Positions 32,280 to 41,692 of a stretch of DNA of 44,420 nt are shown here, one piece after another. Below the pieces are notes generated by a model. It searched no databases and was not told where the DNA came from. It was given only the letters and a program-made list of their open reading frames with translations. This DNA comes from an uncultured Senegalimassilia sp. GTDB lineage: Bacteria > Actinomycetota > Coriobacteriia > Coriobacteriales > Eggerthellaceae. The first letter of the stretch is position 1. The number at the start of each line of letters is the position of its first letter. The stretch covers positions 1 through 44,420 of the forward strand of contig CAKTWI010000018.1 in assembly GCA_934630815.1 (NCBI GenBank), in the 5' to 3' direction. The position numbers and the translations under genes were made by a program.

Positions 32280-33488
32280 CTATTCCCAGTTCAAAACCGA
32301 GTCGATGGCGTCCAGGAACGCCTGCACGTCCTCGGCGGTGGTGTAACGGCCCATGGAGATGCGCAGCGCCCCGTGGGCGGCGTCCGCATCGATGCCGATG
32401 GCACGCAGCACGTGGCTGGGCTCAAGCGAATGCGAGCTGCACGCCGATCCGCCCGAGACGCCGAAGCCGCGCATGTCGAAGCGTAGGATGAGCGTTTCGC
32501 TTTCCAGCGCATCGACGAGCACGTGCACGATGTTGGGCAGGTAGTCCTGCGAGCCGGGATCGACTTGAACCGTAGGACGGACGCCGGGCTTTTCGGCAAG
32601 CGCGGCGTAGAGCTTGTCGCGAAGGGACCCCAGGCGCGCCTGCTCGTCAGCCTGCTTCTCCTGGACGACCTGGATGGCCGCGGCGAAACCCGCCGCGCCG
32701 CAGACGTTCTGCGTGCCGCTGCGACGACCGGCCTCCTGGCCGCCTCCAAGCATGAAGGCGTCGAAGGGGGTGCGGCTTTTCACGTACAGCGCGCCGACGC
32801 CCTTCGGGCCACCCACCTTGTGAGCGGAAAACGATGCGGCGTCGCAGCCCCAATCAACCACGTTGACGGGCACCTTGCCAAGCGCCTGCGTGGCGTCGGT
32901 GTGGAACAGCGCGCCTGCGGCGTGCGCCGTGCGGGCAAGCTCGGCCACGGGCTGCACCGAACCGACCTCGGAGTTCGCCGCCATGACGCTGACGAGCACC
33001 GTTTCGGGGCGCATAACCTGCTCAAGCGCGGCTACGGTTATGAAGCCGTTGCGATCGGGCTGCACGCGCGTGACCGAGAAGCCCATCTGCTCGAGGCGCT
33101 TGGCCGGGGCCAGGACCGCATCGTGCTCGATGGCGCTAACCACCACGTGCGGCTGGGCGCCGCCCGCGCCGCCGAGGCGTCGGACATGGGCTGCCGCCTG
33201 CGCCAGCCCGATGATGGCGGCGTTGTCGGCCTCGGTGGCGCCGCTGGTGAGAACCACCTCGTCGGGACGCGTGGCGCCTAAAGCGCGCGCGATAGCGCGA
33301 CGAGCATCCTCGAGCGCGGAGAACGCCGCGCGGCCGGGGACGTGCAGGCTGTTGGCGTTGCCGCCGAAGGCGATGTTTGCGCGGCCGGGCACCATGTAAG
33401 GCGCCATAGCCTGAGCAGCTTCCTCGCAAAGCGGGGCCGTTGCCGCGTAGTCAAGGTATACGTAGTTTTCCGGGACCTTCGCCACCAT
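32280..33488 (-). CDS. Cysteine desulfurase (NifS/IscS family)
   Basis: A PLP enzyme that removes sulfur from cysteine for iron-sulfur clusters and thiolated tRNAs. The 402-residue protein has YLDYAATAP at the start, TSGATEADNAAI, the PLP lysine in SAHKVGGPKG (Lys224) and the persulfide cysteine in GFGVSGGSACSSHS (Cys350). The short active-site loop suggests the IscS/NifS class rather than SufS, but no scaffold or mnmA gene is adjacent, so the symbol is left open. The ATG at 33488 lies 7 bp after the rpe stop, with AAGGAGG inside the end of rpe. Confidence 0.92.
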   Translation of the reverse strand: MVAKVPENYVYLDYAATAPLCEEAAQAMAPYMVPGRANIAFGGNANSLHVPGRAAFSALEDARRAIARALGATRPDEVVLTSGATEADNAAIIGLAQAAAHVRRLGGAGGAQPHVVVSAIEHDAVLAPAKRLEQMGFSVTRVQPDRNGFITVAALEQVMRPETVLVSVMAANSEVGSVQPVAELARTAHAAGALFHTDATQALGKVPVNVVDWGCDAASFSAHKVGGPKGVGALYVKSRTPFDAFMLGGGQEAGRRSGTQNVCGAAGFAAAIQVVQEKQADEQARLGSLRDKLYAALAEKPGVRPTVQVDPGSQDYLPNIVHVLVDALESETLILRFDMRGFGVSGGSACSSHSLEPSHVLRAIGIDADAAHGALRISMGRYTTAEDVQAFLDAIDSVLNWE

Positions 33489-33495
33489 GGGACGC

Positions 33496-34200
33496 CTACG
33501 CCTCCTTGGATGCCAGCGCGGCGACGCGCGCCGCCTCTGCAGCCTGCGTGACCTGCGCGATGGCAGCCGCAGGGTCTTCGGCGCCGCACACGGCCGAGCC
33601 GCACACGAGCACATCGGCACCGGCAGCAGCCACGAGCGGAGCGGTTTTCACGCCGATGCCGCCATCGACCTCGATGAGCGGCGCCGCGCCCACCGCGCGG
33701 GCGAGCTCGACCGTGCGCGCAACCTTGCGCTCGGAGCCCTCGATGTAGCTTTGGCCGGAGAAGCCGGGCTCTACGGACATGATGAGCACCATGTCGAGCT
33801 GTGCCATGACCGGGGCGAGCACCTCGACGGGGGTGTGGGGTTTGACGGACGCGGCGGCCTTGGCGCCGGCGGCGTGGATCATCTCGACCGCGCGCTCGAG
33901 CTGGTAGCCCGCGGCGGCCTCGGCATGCACGGTGACGATATCGGCGCCCGCCTCGAGGAACCACGGCAGCTGCTCAAGCGGATTGGAGATCATGAGATGC
34001 ACGTCGAGCGGCATGTCGGTGATCTTCTTCAGCTGCTTGACCACGGGCACGCCCATGGTGAGGTTCGGCACGAAATGGCCGTCCATGACATCGACATGGA
34101 CGTAGCCGGCGCCGCCGGATTCGATGGCGGCGATGTCGCGCTGGAGGTTCATGAAGTCCGCCGACAGGATGGACGGCGCGATTTTAACCGGTTGGAACAC
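33496..34200 (-). CDS. rpe: Ribulose-phosphate 3-epimerase
   Basis: Rpe interconverts ribulose 5-phosphate and xylulose 5-phosphate in the pentose phosphate pathway. The 234-residue TIM barrel has KIAPSILSADFMNL at the start, VDVMDGHFVPNLTMG (metal and substrate ligands), MSVEPGFSGQSYI and EVDGGIGVKT. The GTG at 34200 was chosen because GAAGGGG lies just upstream; an in-frame TTG at 34221 would add seven residues and overlap that site. It is the first gene of a two-gene unit with the cysteine desulfurase and is divergent from the MGMT-like gene. Confidence 0.94.
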   Translation of the reverse strand: MFQPVKIAPSILSADFMNLQRDIAAIESGGAGYVHVDVMDGHFVPNLTMGVPVVKQLKKITDMPLDVHLMISNPLEQLPWFLEAGADIVTVHAEAAAGYQLERAVEMIHAAGAKAAASVKPHTPVEVLAPVMAQLDMVLIMSVEPGFSGQSYIEGSERKVARTVELARAVGAAPLIEVDGGIGVKTAPLVAAAGADVLVCGSAVCGAEDPAAAIAQVTQAAEAARVAALASKEA

Positions 34201-34289
34201 GTTTGGCCCCTTCCCTTCCAAGCTCTTAGGTTATGTGCGTATTCTACCGCACCTGCGCCAAGGCAGCGGCGGCGCGGGCGCGGCGGGCA

Positions 34290-34295
34290 TATAAT
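34290..34295 (+). promoter_or_regulatory. Candidate -10 box for the MGMT-like gene
   Basis: A perfect TATAAT lies 28 bp upstream of the start codon at 34323, in the divergent rpe/MGMT-like spacer. No recognisable -35 box lies at the right distance (the region is a run of G and C), so strength is uncertain. Confidence 0.5.
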
Positions 34296-34322
34296 GCTGA
34301 CAAGAACGAGGAAAGGGGCTTC

Positions 34323-34793
34323 ATGGACGGCGACCGCCCGACATATTACAGCTACTTCACCCCCGCCGGCCCTATCACCGTGGCGGCGAACGGACGGGCT
34401 ATCACGCGCATCGCCCTGGGAAAAGCCCCGCTTGCGGGCATTTGCGCACCAAGTGAGCTGACGAACAAGGCCGCGACGCAGGTGCAGGAGTATCTGGCCG
34501 GCAAGCGCACGTCGTTCTCCCTGCCGCTGAGCCCCTGCGGCACACCGTTTCAACAGCAGGTATGGGAAGCGGTGGCCGACATTCCCTACGGGCAAACCGC
34601 AACGGCGGCCGATATCGCCTGCCGCATCGGACATGCCGGCGCGCACCGGGCGGTGGGCGCGGCGGCGCGCGCATGCCCGTTCGCCATCGCGGTACCGCTG
34701 CATAGGCTGGTCCGCGCCAACGGCCAACCATGGGGCGAGGGAAAACCCGCGCGCGTGCGCGGCGCTTTGCTCAAGCTCGAGCAAAGCCGCTGA
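34323..34793 (+). CDS. MGMT/alkyltransferase-like protein lacking the catalytic cysteine
   Basis: A 156-residue homologue of methylated-DNA-protein cysteine methyltransferase. It keeps a short N-terminal domain (residues 6-60), the DNA-binding helix-turn-helix (VWEAVADIPYGQTATAADIA) and the arginine finger segment HRAVG (109-112). The active site, normally PCHRV, reads PLHRL here, with Leu126 in place of the alkyl-accepting cysteine (codon CTG, read directly from the DNA). The conserved Asn of the N-P motif before it is Cys118. By analogy with ATL proteins, which have Trp there, it may flag lesions for excision repair instead of repairing them; this is inference. The ATG follows GAAAGGGG. Confidence 0.85.
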   Translation: MDGDRPTYYSYFTPAGPITVAANGRAITRIALGKAPLAGICAPSELTNKAATQVQEYLAGKRTSFSLPLSPCGTPFQQQVWEAVADIPYGQTATAADIACRIGHAGAHRAVGAAARACPFAIAVPLHRLVRANGQPWGEGKPARVRGALLKLEQSR

Positions 34794-34928
34794 TTCCGAA
34801 GCGACCTGCCGGGACGAAGACGGCGACGAGCTTCGCAGCCGCTTCGGCATCGCGCAGACCGCGAATAGCGAGGAAGCCGCCGGCTTGCAGACACCGATCG
34901 GCAACGGCGACGAAAGGAGATCGCGGAC

Positions 34929-36932
34929 ATGTCGAAATTCGTGATGCCCATAACCACGGCGGTATTGCTGTTCCCGCTGATAGCGGCGCTGATCACCGCC
35001 CCGTTTCTCATCTACAAGTATCGCAAGGTGGGGAGCGTTCCGTGGCTTCATGCCGCGGCGATGTACTCGTTCGTGTTCTACCTGATGTGCGCATACTTCC
35101 TAGTGCTGTTGCCGCTGCCGGCCGATCGCACGGCGGTGGTCGCGTACGCTCAGACGCCGCAGCTTGTCCCATTCCAGTTCGTGCGCTCGTTTCTGGCCGA
35201 AACCACCGCACGCCTCGACGATCCCTCCACCTGGCTCGCCGCCATCTGCGACCCGTATATGTACGAGGCGTTTTTCAATGTGCTGCTGCTAGTGCCGCTC
35301 GGCGCGTACCTGCGCTACTACTTCCACCGACCTTGGTGGCAGACGCTCCTGATAGGCTTTTGCGTGACGCTGTCGTTCGAGACGACGCAGCTCACCGGCA
35401 TCTGGAGCATCTACGAGCACCCGTATAGGCTCTTCGACGTGGACGATTTGATGACGAACACGCTGGGATGCATGGTCGGGTTCTGGCTTGCCGGGCCGGT
35501 CATGCGCGTGCTGCCCGATGTCCGCGTTGCCGCACGGCAGGCTGCCGAGCGCGGAACGACCGCATCCGCCACGCGGCGCGCGCTGACGTTCGGACTCGAC
35601 CTTGCGCTTTCGCAAGCGCTTGCCGGGTGCGGCTATTTCGCCGTGCACGCTGTGAACGGAAGCCGGCTGCTTTCAGGCTTCGGTATCGAGCACGCCACGT
35701 TCTGGACATGCGAATGCGCGGCCATCGCCGCGGTGTTCGCCTTGTTCCCTGTGATCACGCGCGGACAGACGCCCGCGCAAAAGCTGCTGCGCCTGCGCAT
35801 CGTTCGACCCGATGCCGCGCCCGCATCCGGCGGGCAGATCGTCTGCCGTTACGCCACCTTGTTCGCCATCGTGCTACTGCCCGCATGGGCGTTCGGGCTG
35901 GTCGCAGGCGTAGACGATATCCCTACCACTCCCGCCGAGCTGCGCGCGCTCGCGTCGCTGTGCGTGCACGATAAGACGGCCTTGACCCTTATATGGTGTG
36001 CTGGCGTGCTCGCATGGGCGGCCACGCTCGCCGTGCGCGCATGGCGGGCCTGGCGCGGGCGGGCGCCGTTCATCATGCTCAACGGCCTTATCAGCGATAC
36101 CCGCATCATGACCGAGGATGGCATCAAGCAGATTCGCGAGCGCAAGCACGTGCTCGATGTGGGCAAGGTTGCCGAATTGGAGCAGCGCATCGCGGCTGGC
36201 GGAACTTCGCTTGGCGCATTGATGGAGCGCGCCGGATGCGCCATAGCCGACCAAATGCGATCGTGGGTTCCCGACCCAGCGCCGATCTTGATCTTAACGG
36301 GAAGCGGGAACAACGGCGGCGACGGCTGGGTATGCGGACGTGCGCTCGCGCAAGCCGGATGGCCCGTTGCGCTTGCGTGCCCGCGACCGCCCGAGCAGCT
36401 TTCCGCCGAGCCTGCGCGAACGGCTGCGCTCGAGGCGGTTACCGCCGCCGAAGCGCACGGATGGCCGCTTTCCGTGCTGGTCGCGCCGACGCCGGAAGAG
36501 CTGTCCCGCGAGTTCGATCGCGCCAGCGGCGTGGTCGACGCCATCCTTGGGACGGGCTTCTCCGGTATGCAGGTGCGCGAACCGTACGCAACCTGGATGC
36601 AGCTTGCGAACCGCCGGCGATTCCACGGCAAGCTGACCCGCAAGCGGATAGGCGGCGCGCGGCATTCGCAGGCCGGCAAGCGCACGCCGGCTCATGCGAA
36701 GGCGGCGGGCAAGGCGAAGGACGCGCCGTTCACCATAGCGGCCGATGTCCCCTCCGGCGTTTCGGCGCAAACCGGCGATGCCGCCCTACCCCGCATCTAT
36801 GCCGACGAAACCGTCACCATGATCGTGTACAAGCCAGGCCTGCTTACCCGCAAGGCCGCCCCCATGACCGGCGCTGTGCGGCTTGCGCCCCTCGTTGATG
36901 ACGTCGAGCGCTACCTTGACGCAATGATGTAA
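34929..36932 (+). CDS. VanZ-RDD-NAD(P)HX epimerase (YjeF_N) fusion protein
   Basis: One uninterrupted 667-residue frame joins three parts. Residues ~40-195 are a VanZ-like membrane domain: FFNVLLLVPLGAYL, SFETTQLTG and DVDDLMTNTLGCMVGF. Residues ~214-375 form an RDD membrane domain, with RRALTFGLDLALSQ and GQTPAQKLLRLRIV. Residues ~405-667 are an NnrE-type epimerase, which repairs the hydrated cofactors NADHX and NADPHX: LMERAGCAIADQM, LTGSGNNGGDGW, VVDAILGTGFSG and ADVPSGVSAQTGD. A basic insert (562-598) interrupts the last domain. The ATG follows AAAGGAG. No NnrD dehydratase partner is in the window. An internal start near residue 383 or 394 cannot be excluded. Confidence 0.85.
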   Translation: MSKFVMPITTAVLLFPLIAALITAPFLIYKYRKVGSVPWLHAAAMYSFVFYLMCAYFLVLLPLPADRTAVVAYAQTPQLVPFQFVRSFLAETTARLDDPSTWLAAICDPYMYEAFFNVLLLVPLGAYLRYYFHRPWWQTLLIGFCVTLSFETTQLTGIWSIYEHPYRLFDVDDLMTNTLGCMVGFWLAGPVMRVLPDVRVAARQAAERGTTASATRRALTFGLDLALSQALAGCGYFAVHAVNGSRLLSGFGIEHATFWTCECAAIAAVFALFPVITRGQTPAQKLLRLRIVRPDAAPASGGQIVCRYATLFAIVLLPAWAFGLVAGVDDIPTTPAELRALASLCVHDKTALTLIWCAGVLAWAATLAVRAWRAWRGRAPFIMLNGLISDTRIMTEDGIKQIRERKHVLDVGKVAELEQRIAAGGTSLGALMERAGCAIADQMRSWVPDPAPILILTGSGNNGGDGWVCGRALAQAGWPVALACPRPPEQLSAEPARTAALEAVTAAEAHGWPLSVLVAPTPEELSREFDRASGVVDAILGTGFSGMQVREPYATWMQLANRRRFHGKLTRKRIGGARHSQAGKRTPAHAKAAGKAKDAPFTIAADVPSGVSAQTGDAALPRIYADETVTMIVYKPGLLTRKAAPMTGAVRLAPLVDDVERYLDAMM

Positions 36933-36938
36933 TCGGGG

Positions 36939-36963
36939 CGCGCGCCACGTGGCAGGGCGCGCG
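36939..36963. terminator. Hairpin between the fusion gene and mfd
   Basis: CGCGCGCC and GGCGCGCG form an 8-bp stem with a 9-nt loop just after the fusion gene stop. It lacks a T run and sits between convergent genes; a weak terminator at best. Confidence 0.4.
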
Positions 36964-37053
36964 GAGCCGATCCCACCTGACGGTAATGCGAGCCGAGGCT
37001 TCGGTGCACTTGCCTAGCAGTCTCTCCTCTTCGCTTGCTACGCGCCCTGAACG

Positions 37054-40000
37054 CTACTCCTCGCCGTGCATTTCCCGCAGGAACTTCGCCACGGGGCCGA
37101 ACAGGTTGTCCTTTTCCGTAAGACGGAAATACTTCAAGGGCAGCTGCAGCTTGCGCTTGTCCGACAGATAGCGGCCGCCGGCGCGGCGCACGGGCACCAT
37201 CTTGTCGCGGGGGATGTCGATGGGTTCCACCACCAACTTGCCGGCAACCACCGACACCGTTTTGATGTGGTGCTCGTTGGCGAACGCCTTGATGCGCGCC
37301 TTCTCGAACAGGTTCTGCGCCTCCTGAGGCATATCGGAACGCTTGCCCGCCAAGTCGTTGTAGATGTCCTCCACGGCGCCCACCGTTGCAGCGCTTGCGA
37401 TCTTGCGATACCACAGCACCCGCTCGTCGGCTTCTGGCACATATTCCTCGGACAGATACGTGCGGCCCGGCAGGTTCACGGTGATGTCGGACAGCGCCGG
37501 CGGCAGCCCCTCGGCGGCCTTCAGGTCACCCTCGCGCGTGGCGTTCACGGCCGCGCCGAGCATCTGCGCGAACAGATCGAAACCCACCGCGGACATGTTG
37601 CCGGACTGCTCGGCGCCCATCAGACTGCCGGCACCGCGAATCTCAAGGTCGCGCATGGCGATGCGCATGCCGCTTCCCAGGTCGGTATGCTCGTCCAACG
37701 CCGTCAGACGTGCCTGCGCCTCCTCGGTAAGGTTGACGTGCTCGGGGAACATGAAGAACGCGTACGCCTGGGTGGAGCCGCGGCCCACGCGCCCCTTCAG
37801 CTGATACATCTGCGCCAGGCCCAAACGCTGCGAATCCTCGATGATGAGCGTGTTCGTGTGCGGGTTGTCGATGCCGGACTCGATGATGGTGGTTGCCACC
37901 AGCACATCGAGCTGTCCGGCGGAAAACTCCTCCATCACCTTCTCCAGCGAGTCCTTGTCCATCTGCCCGTGCGCCACGCCCACACGCGCCTCACCGGCTG
38001 CGGCCTGCACGCGTCTCACCGCTTCCTCGATGGATCGGACGCGGTTGGAGACGTAGTACACCTGGCCGCCTCGGGCAAGCTCGCGCCTGATGGCGGCGCT
38101 GACCACATCGGGATCCCACTCGCCGACGTGCACTTCGACGGGGCGGCGGTCGTCGGGCGGCGTGAGGATGAGGCTCATATCGCGCACACCCGACAGCGAC
38201 ATCTGCATGGTACGCGGAATAGGCGTTGCCGAAAGCGTGAGCACGTCAATGCTCTCGCGAAGATTCTTCATCTGCTCCTTGTGGCCTACGCCGAAGCGCT
38301 GCTCCTCGTCGATGATCACCAGGCCCAGGTCATGGGGGTTCACATCGCGCGACAGCAGGCGATGCGTGCCTACGAGCACATCCACGCTACCGTCCGCGAA
38401 ACCTTTGAGCGCCGCAGCCTGCTGCTGCGGCGTGCGGAAGCGGCTGAGCACCTCGACAGTCACGCCGAACGGCTCGAAGCGGTCCTTGAAGTTCGTGAAG
38501 TGCTGCTGCGCCAAGATGGTGGTCGGGCACAGCACCATGACCTGCTTCTTATCCTGCGTGGCGGCGAAGGCGGCGCGCAGCGCCACCTCGGTTTTCCCGA
38601 AGCCGACGTCGCCGCACACCAGGCGATCCATGGGCTTGGCGCTGCGCATGTCGGCCTTGACATCGGCGATGGCGGCCAGCTGATCTGGGGTTTCCCGATA
38701 CGGGAACGCCTCCTCCATCTCGATCTGCGCCGGCGTGTCGGGACCGAAGGTGTAGCCTTGCGCACTGGCCCGACGCGCGTACACGTCAACCAGGTCGAAA
38801 GCAAGCTTTTTAGTGGCCGCGCTCGCCTTCTTCATGGCGCGCGACCAGTCGGCCGTGTTCAGGCGGGTGCATCGCGGCGTGGAGCCCTCGGGGCCGACAT
38901 AGCGCGTGACCCGGTCGAGCTGTTCGACCGGTACAAACAGCTTGTCGCCTTCGGCGTATTCCAGCAGCAGGTAATCGCGTGCCGTGCCGTCGATCTCGCG
39001 ACGCACCAGCTCCTTGAAGTGCGCGATCCCGTGCTGCGCGTGCACAACGTAATCGCCCGGCTTGTACGGAAACGTGATCTCGGTGATGTCGATATGGCGG
39101 CTAGGACGCGCGGTGGAGGCCCCTTGGGTGTCGGACACGCTGACCATTCCCAGCTTCGCCTTCGGGATGATCATTCCCAACGGGATGTCCACGTCGACGA
39201 CGTTGACGACCCCGCGGCGCAGGCGGCGCTTCTTCTGCCCGTCGGTGTCATCCGGGTTTTCCTCGGCATCAAGCCATTCTTGAATAGGAAGGCCGTGATC
39301 GACGAAGGCGAGCATCATATCGGCACGGCTTCGGCGGTTCGGAGCGCTGAACACCACCGTGTAGCCGTCATCGACGAGCGTGCGCAGACGGCCGAACAGC
39401 TTATCGGGATGGCCCGCCGCCTCGACGCGCTTCACCGGCAGCTCGACATCCACGTTGCCGCCCACGCGCATGATGGATACGTACGTTGCACGCTGGCACT
39501 CGCCAAAGCTGACCTGCGGAGCCGGGCAGAACAGCCCCTCAAGGGCGATGTTGGTGCCTTTGGCCTTCGCTTCCAATTCCTCGCCGGCGTGCATCATGTC
39601 ATCGAACAGGCTTCGCGGCTCGATGAGCACCGAAAGCGCATCGCGTCGCAAATAGGCGCCCAACGTGACCGGCTTGTCATAGAGATACGGCAGCAGCACG
39701 TCGCTTCCCTCGAAGCGCAAACCGCCCTCGGCGTTTTCCAGATGCTCGGAAACGCTGCGAAGCGCAGGGTTGGTTCCCGCCAGCGCCGCAAGCTTCTTGC
39801 GTGCGCGCGCCAGGCCCGATTTGCTACAAGAGAACTCAACGACGGGATAGATTTCCACGCTTTGCATGCTTGAAATGGTCTGACCCGTGGAGGGCACGAT
39901 GCGGCGGATCTCGTCCAGCTCGTCGCCGAAAAAGTCAAGGCGAACGGGAAAGCTCAAGTTTCCAGGGTATACATCCACGGTGCCACCACGCGTGCAAAAG

Positions 40001-40554
40001 GTGCCAGGGCCGTCAAGATCGCCGGTATTGGAGAACCCACGCGATTCCAAGGCATGGATAAGACCGTCGAGATCCTGGATGCCCGCAGCCTGCGCGCCCG
40101 GCATGTCTGCAAGCTCCTGGCCGCAGACGAAAGACAGCGGCGTCGATGCGTTGGCATTGGCCGGCGGCAAGGTGCGCAGCAACGCCCGCGCGCTTGCGAC
40201 AACGACCACCTGCCGTCCGGTCTGCAGCGCATGCGCCGCCTCCATACGCCGAGCAACGGTGGCAAGATCCGCGTGCTTCTTGTCGAACGGCAGATCGGCG
40301 CGCTCGGGGAAGCGCAGCACCTTGTCCTCGCCCAGATAGGCCGACAAGCTGCGAGCGAACGACACCGCCGCATCCTCGCCAGCCACCACCGCAAGCGTGG
40401 ACTGCGGTTTATGCGAGAATCGCGCAGCGACCATGAACGGCCGTGCGCTGTTCGCGATGCCCAAGGTGCCATCGTCGCCGGCATCGAGATTGGACCAAAA
40501 CCCATCCAAGCATTCCGAGCGCTCGAGCGCGAAGCGCAGAGAATCGATAAGCAT
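37054..40554 (-). CDS. mfd: Transcription-repair coupling factor Mfd
   Basis: Mfd removes RNA polymerase stalled at DNA lesions and recruits UvrA. The 1166-residue protein has the UvrB-like N-terminal modules, the RNA-polymerase-interacting domain (KPGDYVVHAQHGIAHFKEL to FVPVEQLDRVTRY), and a RecG-like translocase with CGDVGFGKTEVALRAA, VIIDEEQRFGVGHKEQ, LSATPIPRTMQMSL and QLKGRVGRG. The C-terminal TRCF domain starts near DITVNLPGRTYLSEEYV. The ATG at 40554 was chosen because AGGGGA lies 9 bp upstream; ATGs at 40563 and 40599 are in frame but the first abuts that site and the second has none. Confidence 0.96.
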   Translation of the reverse strand: MLIDSLRFALERSECLDGFWSNLDAGDDGTLGIANSARPFMVAARFSHKPQSTLAVVAGEDAAVSFARSLSAYLGEDKVLRFPERADLPFDKKHADLATVARRMEAAHALQTGRQVVVVASARALLRTLPPANANASTPLSFVCGQELADMPGAQAAGIQDLDGLIHALESRGFSNTGDLDGPGTFCTRGGTVDVYPGNLSFPVRLDFFGDELDEIRRIVPSTGQTISSMQSVEIYPVVEFSCSKSGLARARKKLAALAGTNPALRSVSEHLENAEGGLRFEGSDVLLPYLYDKPVTLGAYLRRDALSVLIEPRSLFDDMMHAGEELEAKAKGTNIALEGLFCPAPQVSFGECQRATYVSIMRVGGNVDVELPVKRVEAAGHPDKLFGRLRTLVDDGYTVVFSAPNRRSRADMMLAFVDHGLPIQEWLDAEENPDDTDGQKKRRLRRGVVNVVDVDIPLGMIIPKAKLGMVSVSDTQGASTARPSRHIDITEITFPYKPGDYVVHAQHGIAHFKELVRREIDGTARDYLLLEYAEGDKLFVPVEQLDRVTRYVGPEGSTPRCTRLNTADWSRAMKKASAATKKLAFDLVDVYARRASAQGYTFGPDTPAQIEMEEAFPYRETPDQLAAIADVKADMRSAKPMDRLVCGDVGFGKTEVALRAAFAATQDKKQVMVLCPTTILAQQHFTNFKDRFEPFGVTVEVLSRFRTPQQQAAALKGFADGSVDVLVGTHRLLSRDVNPHDLGLVIIDEEQRFGVGHKEQMKNLRESIDVLTLSATPIPRTMQMSLSGVRDMSLILTPPDDRRPVEVHVGEWDPDVVSAAIRRELARGGQVYYVSNRVRSIEEAVRRVQAAAGEARVGVAHGQMDKDSLEKVMEEFSAGQLDVLVATTIIESGIDNPHTNTLIIEDSQRLGLAQMYQLKGRVGRGSTQAYAFFMFPEHVNLTEEAQARLTALDEHTDLGSGMRIAMRDLEIRGAGSLMGAEQSGNMSAVGFDLFAQMLGAAVNATREGDLKAAEGLPPALSDITVNLPGRTYLSEEYVPEADERVLWYRKIASAATVGAVEDIYNDLAGKRSDMPQEAQNLFEKARIKAFANEHHIKTVSVVAGKLVVEPIDIPRDKMVPVRRAGGRYLSDKRKLQLPLKYFRLTEKDNLFGPVAKFLREMHGEE

Positions 40555-41029
40555 ACGTTGCATTCCCCTATCACCATCGGCCAGCCCGAATACGGCCATA
40601 CGCGTTCGGGCCTGCTTGCGCAGTTTTCCTTCGATGAAGCTGCGCGTTTTTCAAGGTGAAAAGTGTATCACGCACCTTCTTCATCGCTCGAGATGCTAAG
40701 CCTAAGTCACACGTAAACAGCAACATCTGTTCGTGTTCCGAACCTTCGCGGCGGCCTCCCATCAGAACGAACAAAGCCGTTATACGGAGCCGAAGGAGCC
40801 GACCGGACAACCACGCCAAACGCTCGAGCAGGCAGGTTTGATATCAGAAAGAGAATGCATCGTAAATTTTTGTTTCAGCTGGTTTTATTCGGTCTTCCCT
40901 ATGTGAATCTTGGTTGCTTCGGTTCTATTTATATATCCAGATAACATAACGATTTTGCAGCGTAAAAGCTGCGTACAACATCATTCGATATACTGCTGTT
41001 GAAATGACCCGGAATCGGAAGGATCGCCC
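40555..41029. other. Divergent spacer between mfd and nth
   Basis: About 475 bp without a coding signal. GC content drops sharply from about 40,850 onward, with AT-rich stretches around 40,865-40,950. TATACT at 40989-40994 is a -10 candidate for nth without a good -35. A short hairpin (GCAGC/GCTGC) lies at 40957-40972. No tRNA or repeat was seen. Confidence 0.5.
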
Positions 41030-41692
41030 ATGCCGCGCGAATTGATGAAGGATAAAAGGGAACGCGCGATAGCCATCGCCCAAAGAATGGACGAGCACTT
41101 TCCAGCTGCTGAATGCGCGCTGCATTATTGTGGCGACCCCTTCAAACTGACTATTGCGGTATTGCTGTCGGCGCAAACCACCGACAAAGGCGTTAACAAG
41201 GTCACGCCAGCCTTATGGGAACGCTATCCAACGCCGCAAGCACTTGCCAATGCCGATGTGAACGAAGTCGAGGAGATCATCCGCACCATCGGCTTCCACC
41301 AGGCGAAAGCCGCGAACTGCGTCAAATGCGCTCGAATGGTGATCAGCGACTTCGGCGGAGAAATCCCGCAAGATATGACGTTGATCCAAAAACTGCCGGG
41401 CGTGGGACGCAAAACCGCCAACGTGGTGCTCAATGAAGCCTTTGGCATTGTAGAGGGGATTGCAGTAGATACGCACGTGTTCCGTATCGCGCACAAGCTG
41501 AAGCTGGTGGGACCCTCGGCGGATACACCCCAGAAAACCGAAGACGCGCTCCTAAAGCTGTATCCGAGGCAGTATTGGGGACCGATTAATCACCAGTGGG
41601 TGCTGTTCGGCCGCCAAACATGCATCGCCCGTCGTCCGAAGTGCGAAGAGTGCTTCTTATCCGACCTCTGCCCCGCCGCCGGCAAAAAGTAA
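41030..41692 (+). CDS. nth: Endonuclease III
   Basis: This base-excision-repair glycosylase/AP lyase removes oxidised pyrimidines. The 220-residue protein has LSAQTTDKGVN, the helix-hairpin-helix KLPGVGRKTANVV with catalytic Lys128, and VDTHVFR with catalytic Asp147. The [4Fe-4S] site is complete: Cys198, Cys205, Cys208 and Cys214 (C-X6-C-X2-C-X5-C). The ATG at 41030 follows AAGGA. Codon use is more A-rich than in the minus-strand block. It lies divergent from mfd, another repair gene, and upstream of the CarD-like gene on the same strand. Confidence 0.96.
   Translation: MPRELMKDKRERAIAIAQRMDEHFPAAECALHYCGDPFKLTIAVLLSAQTTDKGVNKVTPALWERYPTPQALANADVNEVEEIIRTIGFHQAKAANCVKCARMVISDFGGEIPQDMTLIQKLPGVGRKTANVVLNEAFGIVEGIAVDTHVFRIAHKLKLVGPSADTPQKTEDALLKLYPRQYWGPINHQWVLFGRQTCIARRPKCEECFLSDLCPAAGKK

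Noticed and set aside
40571..40819. An 82-codon minus-strand frame upstream of mfd
   Set aside because: No ribosome binding site and an unspecific basic composition; it overlaps the region of possible mfd starts.
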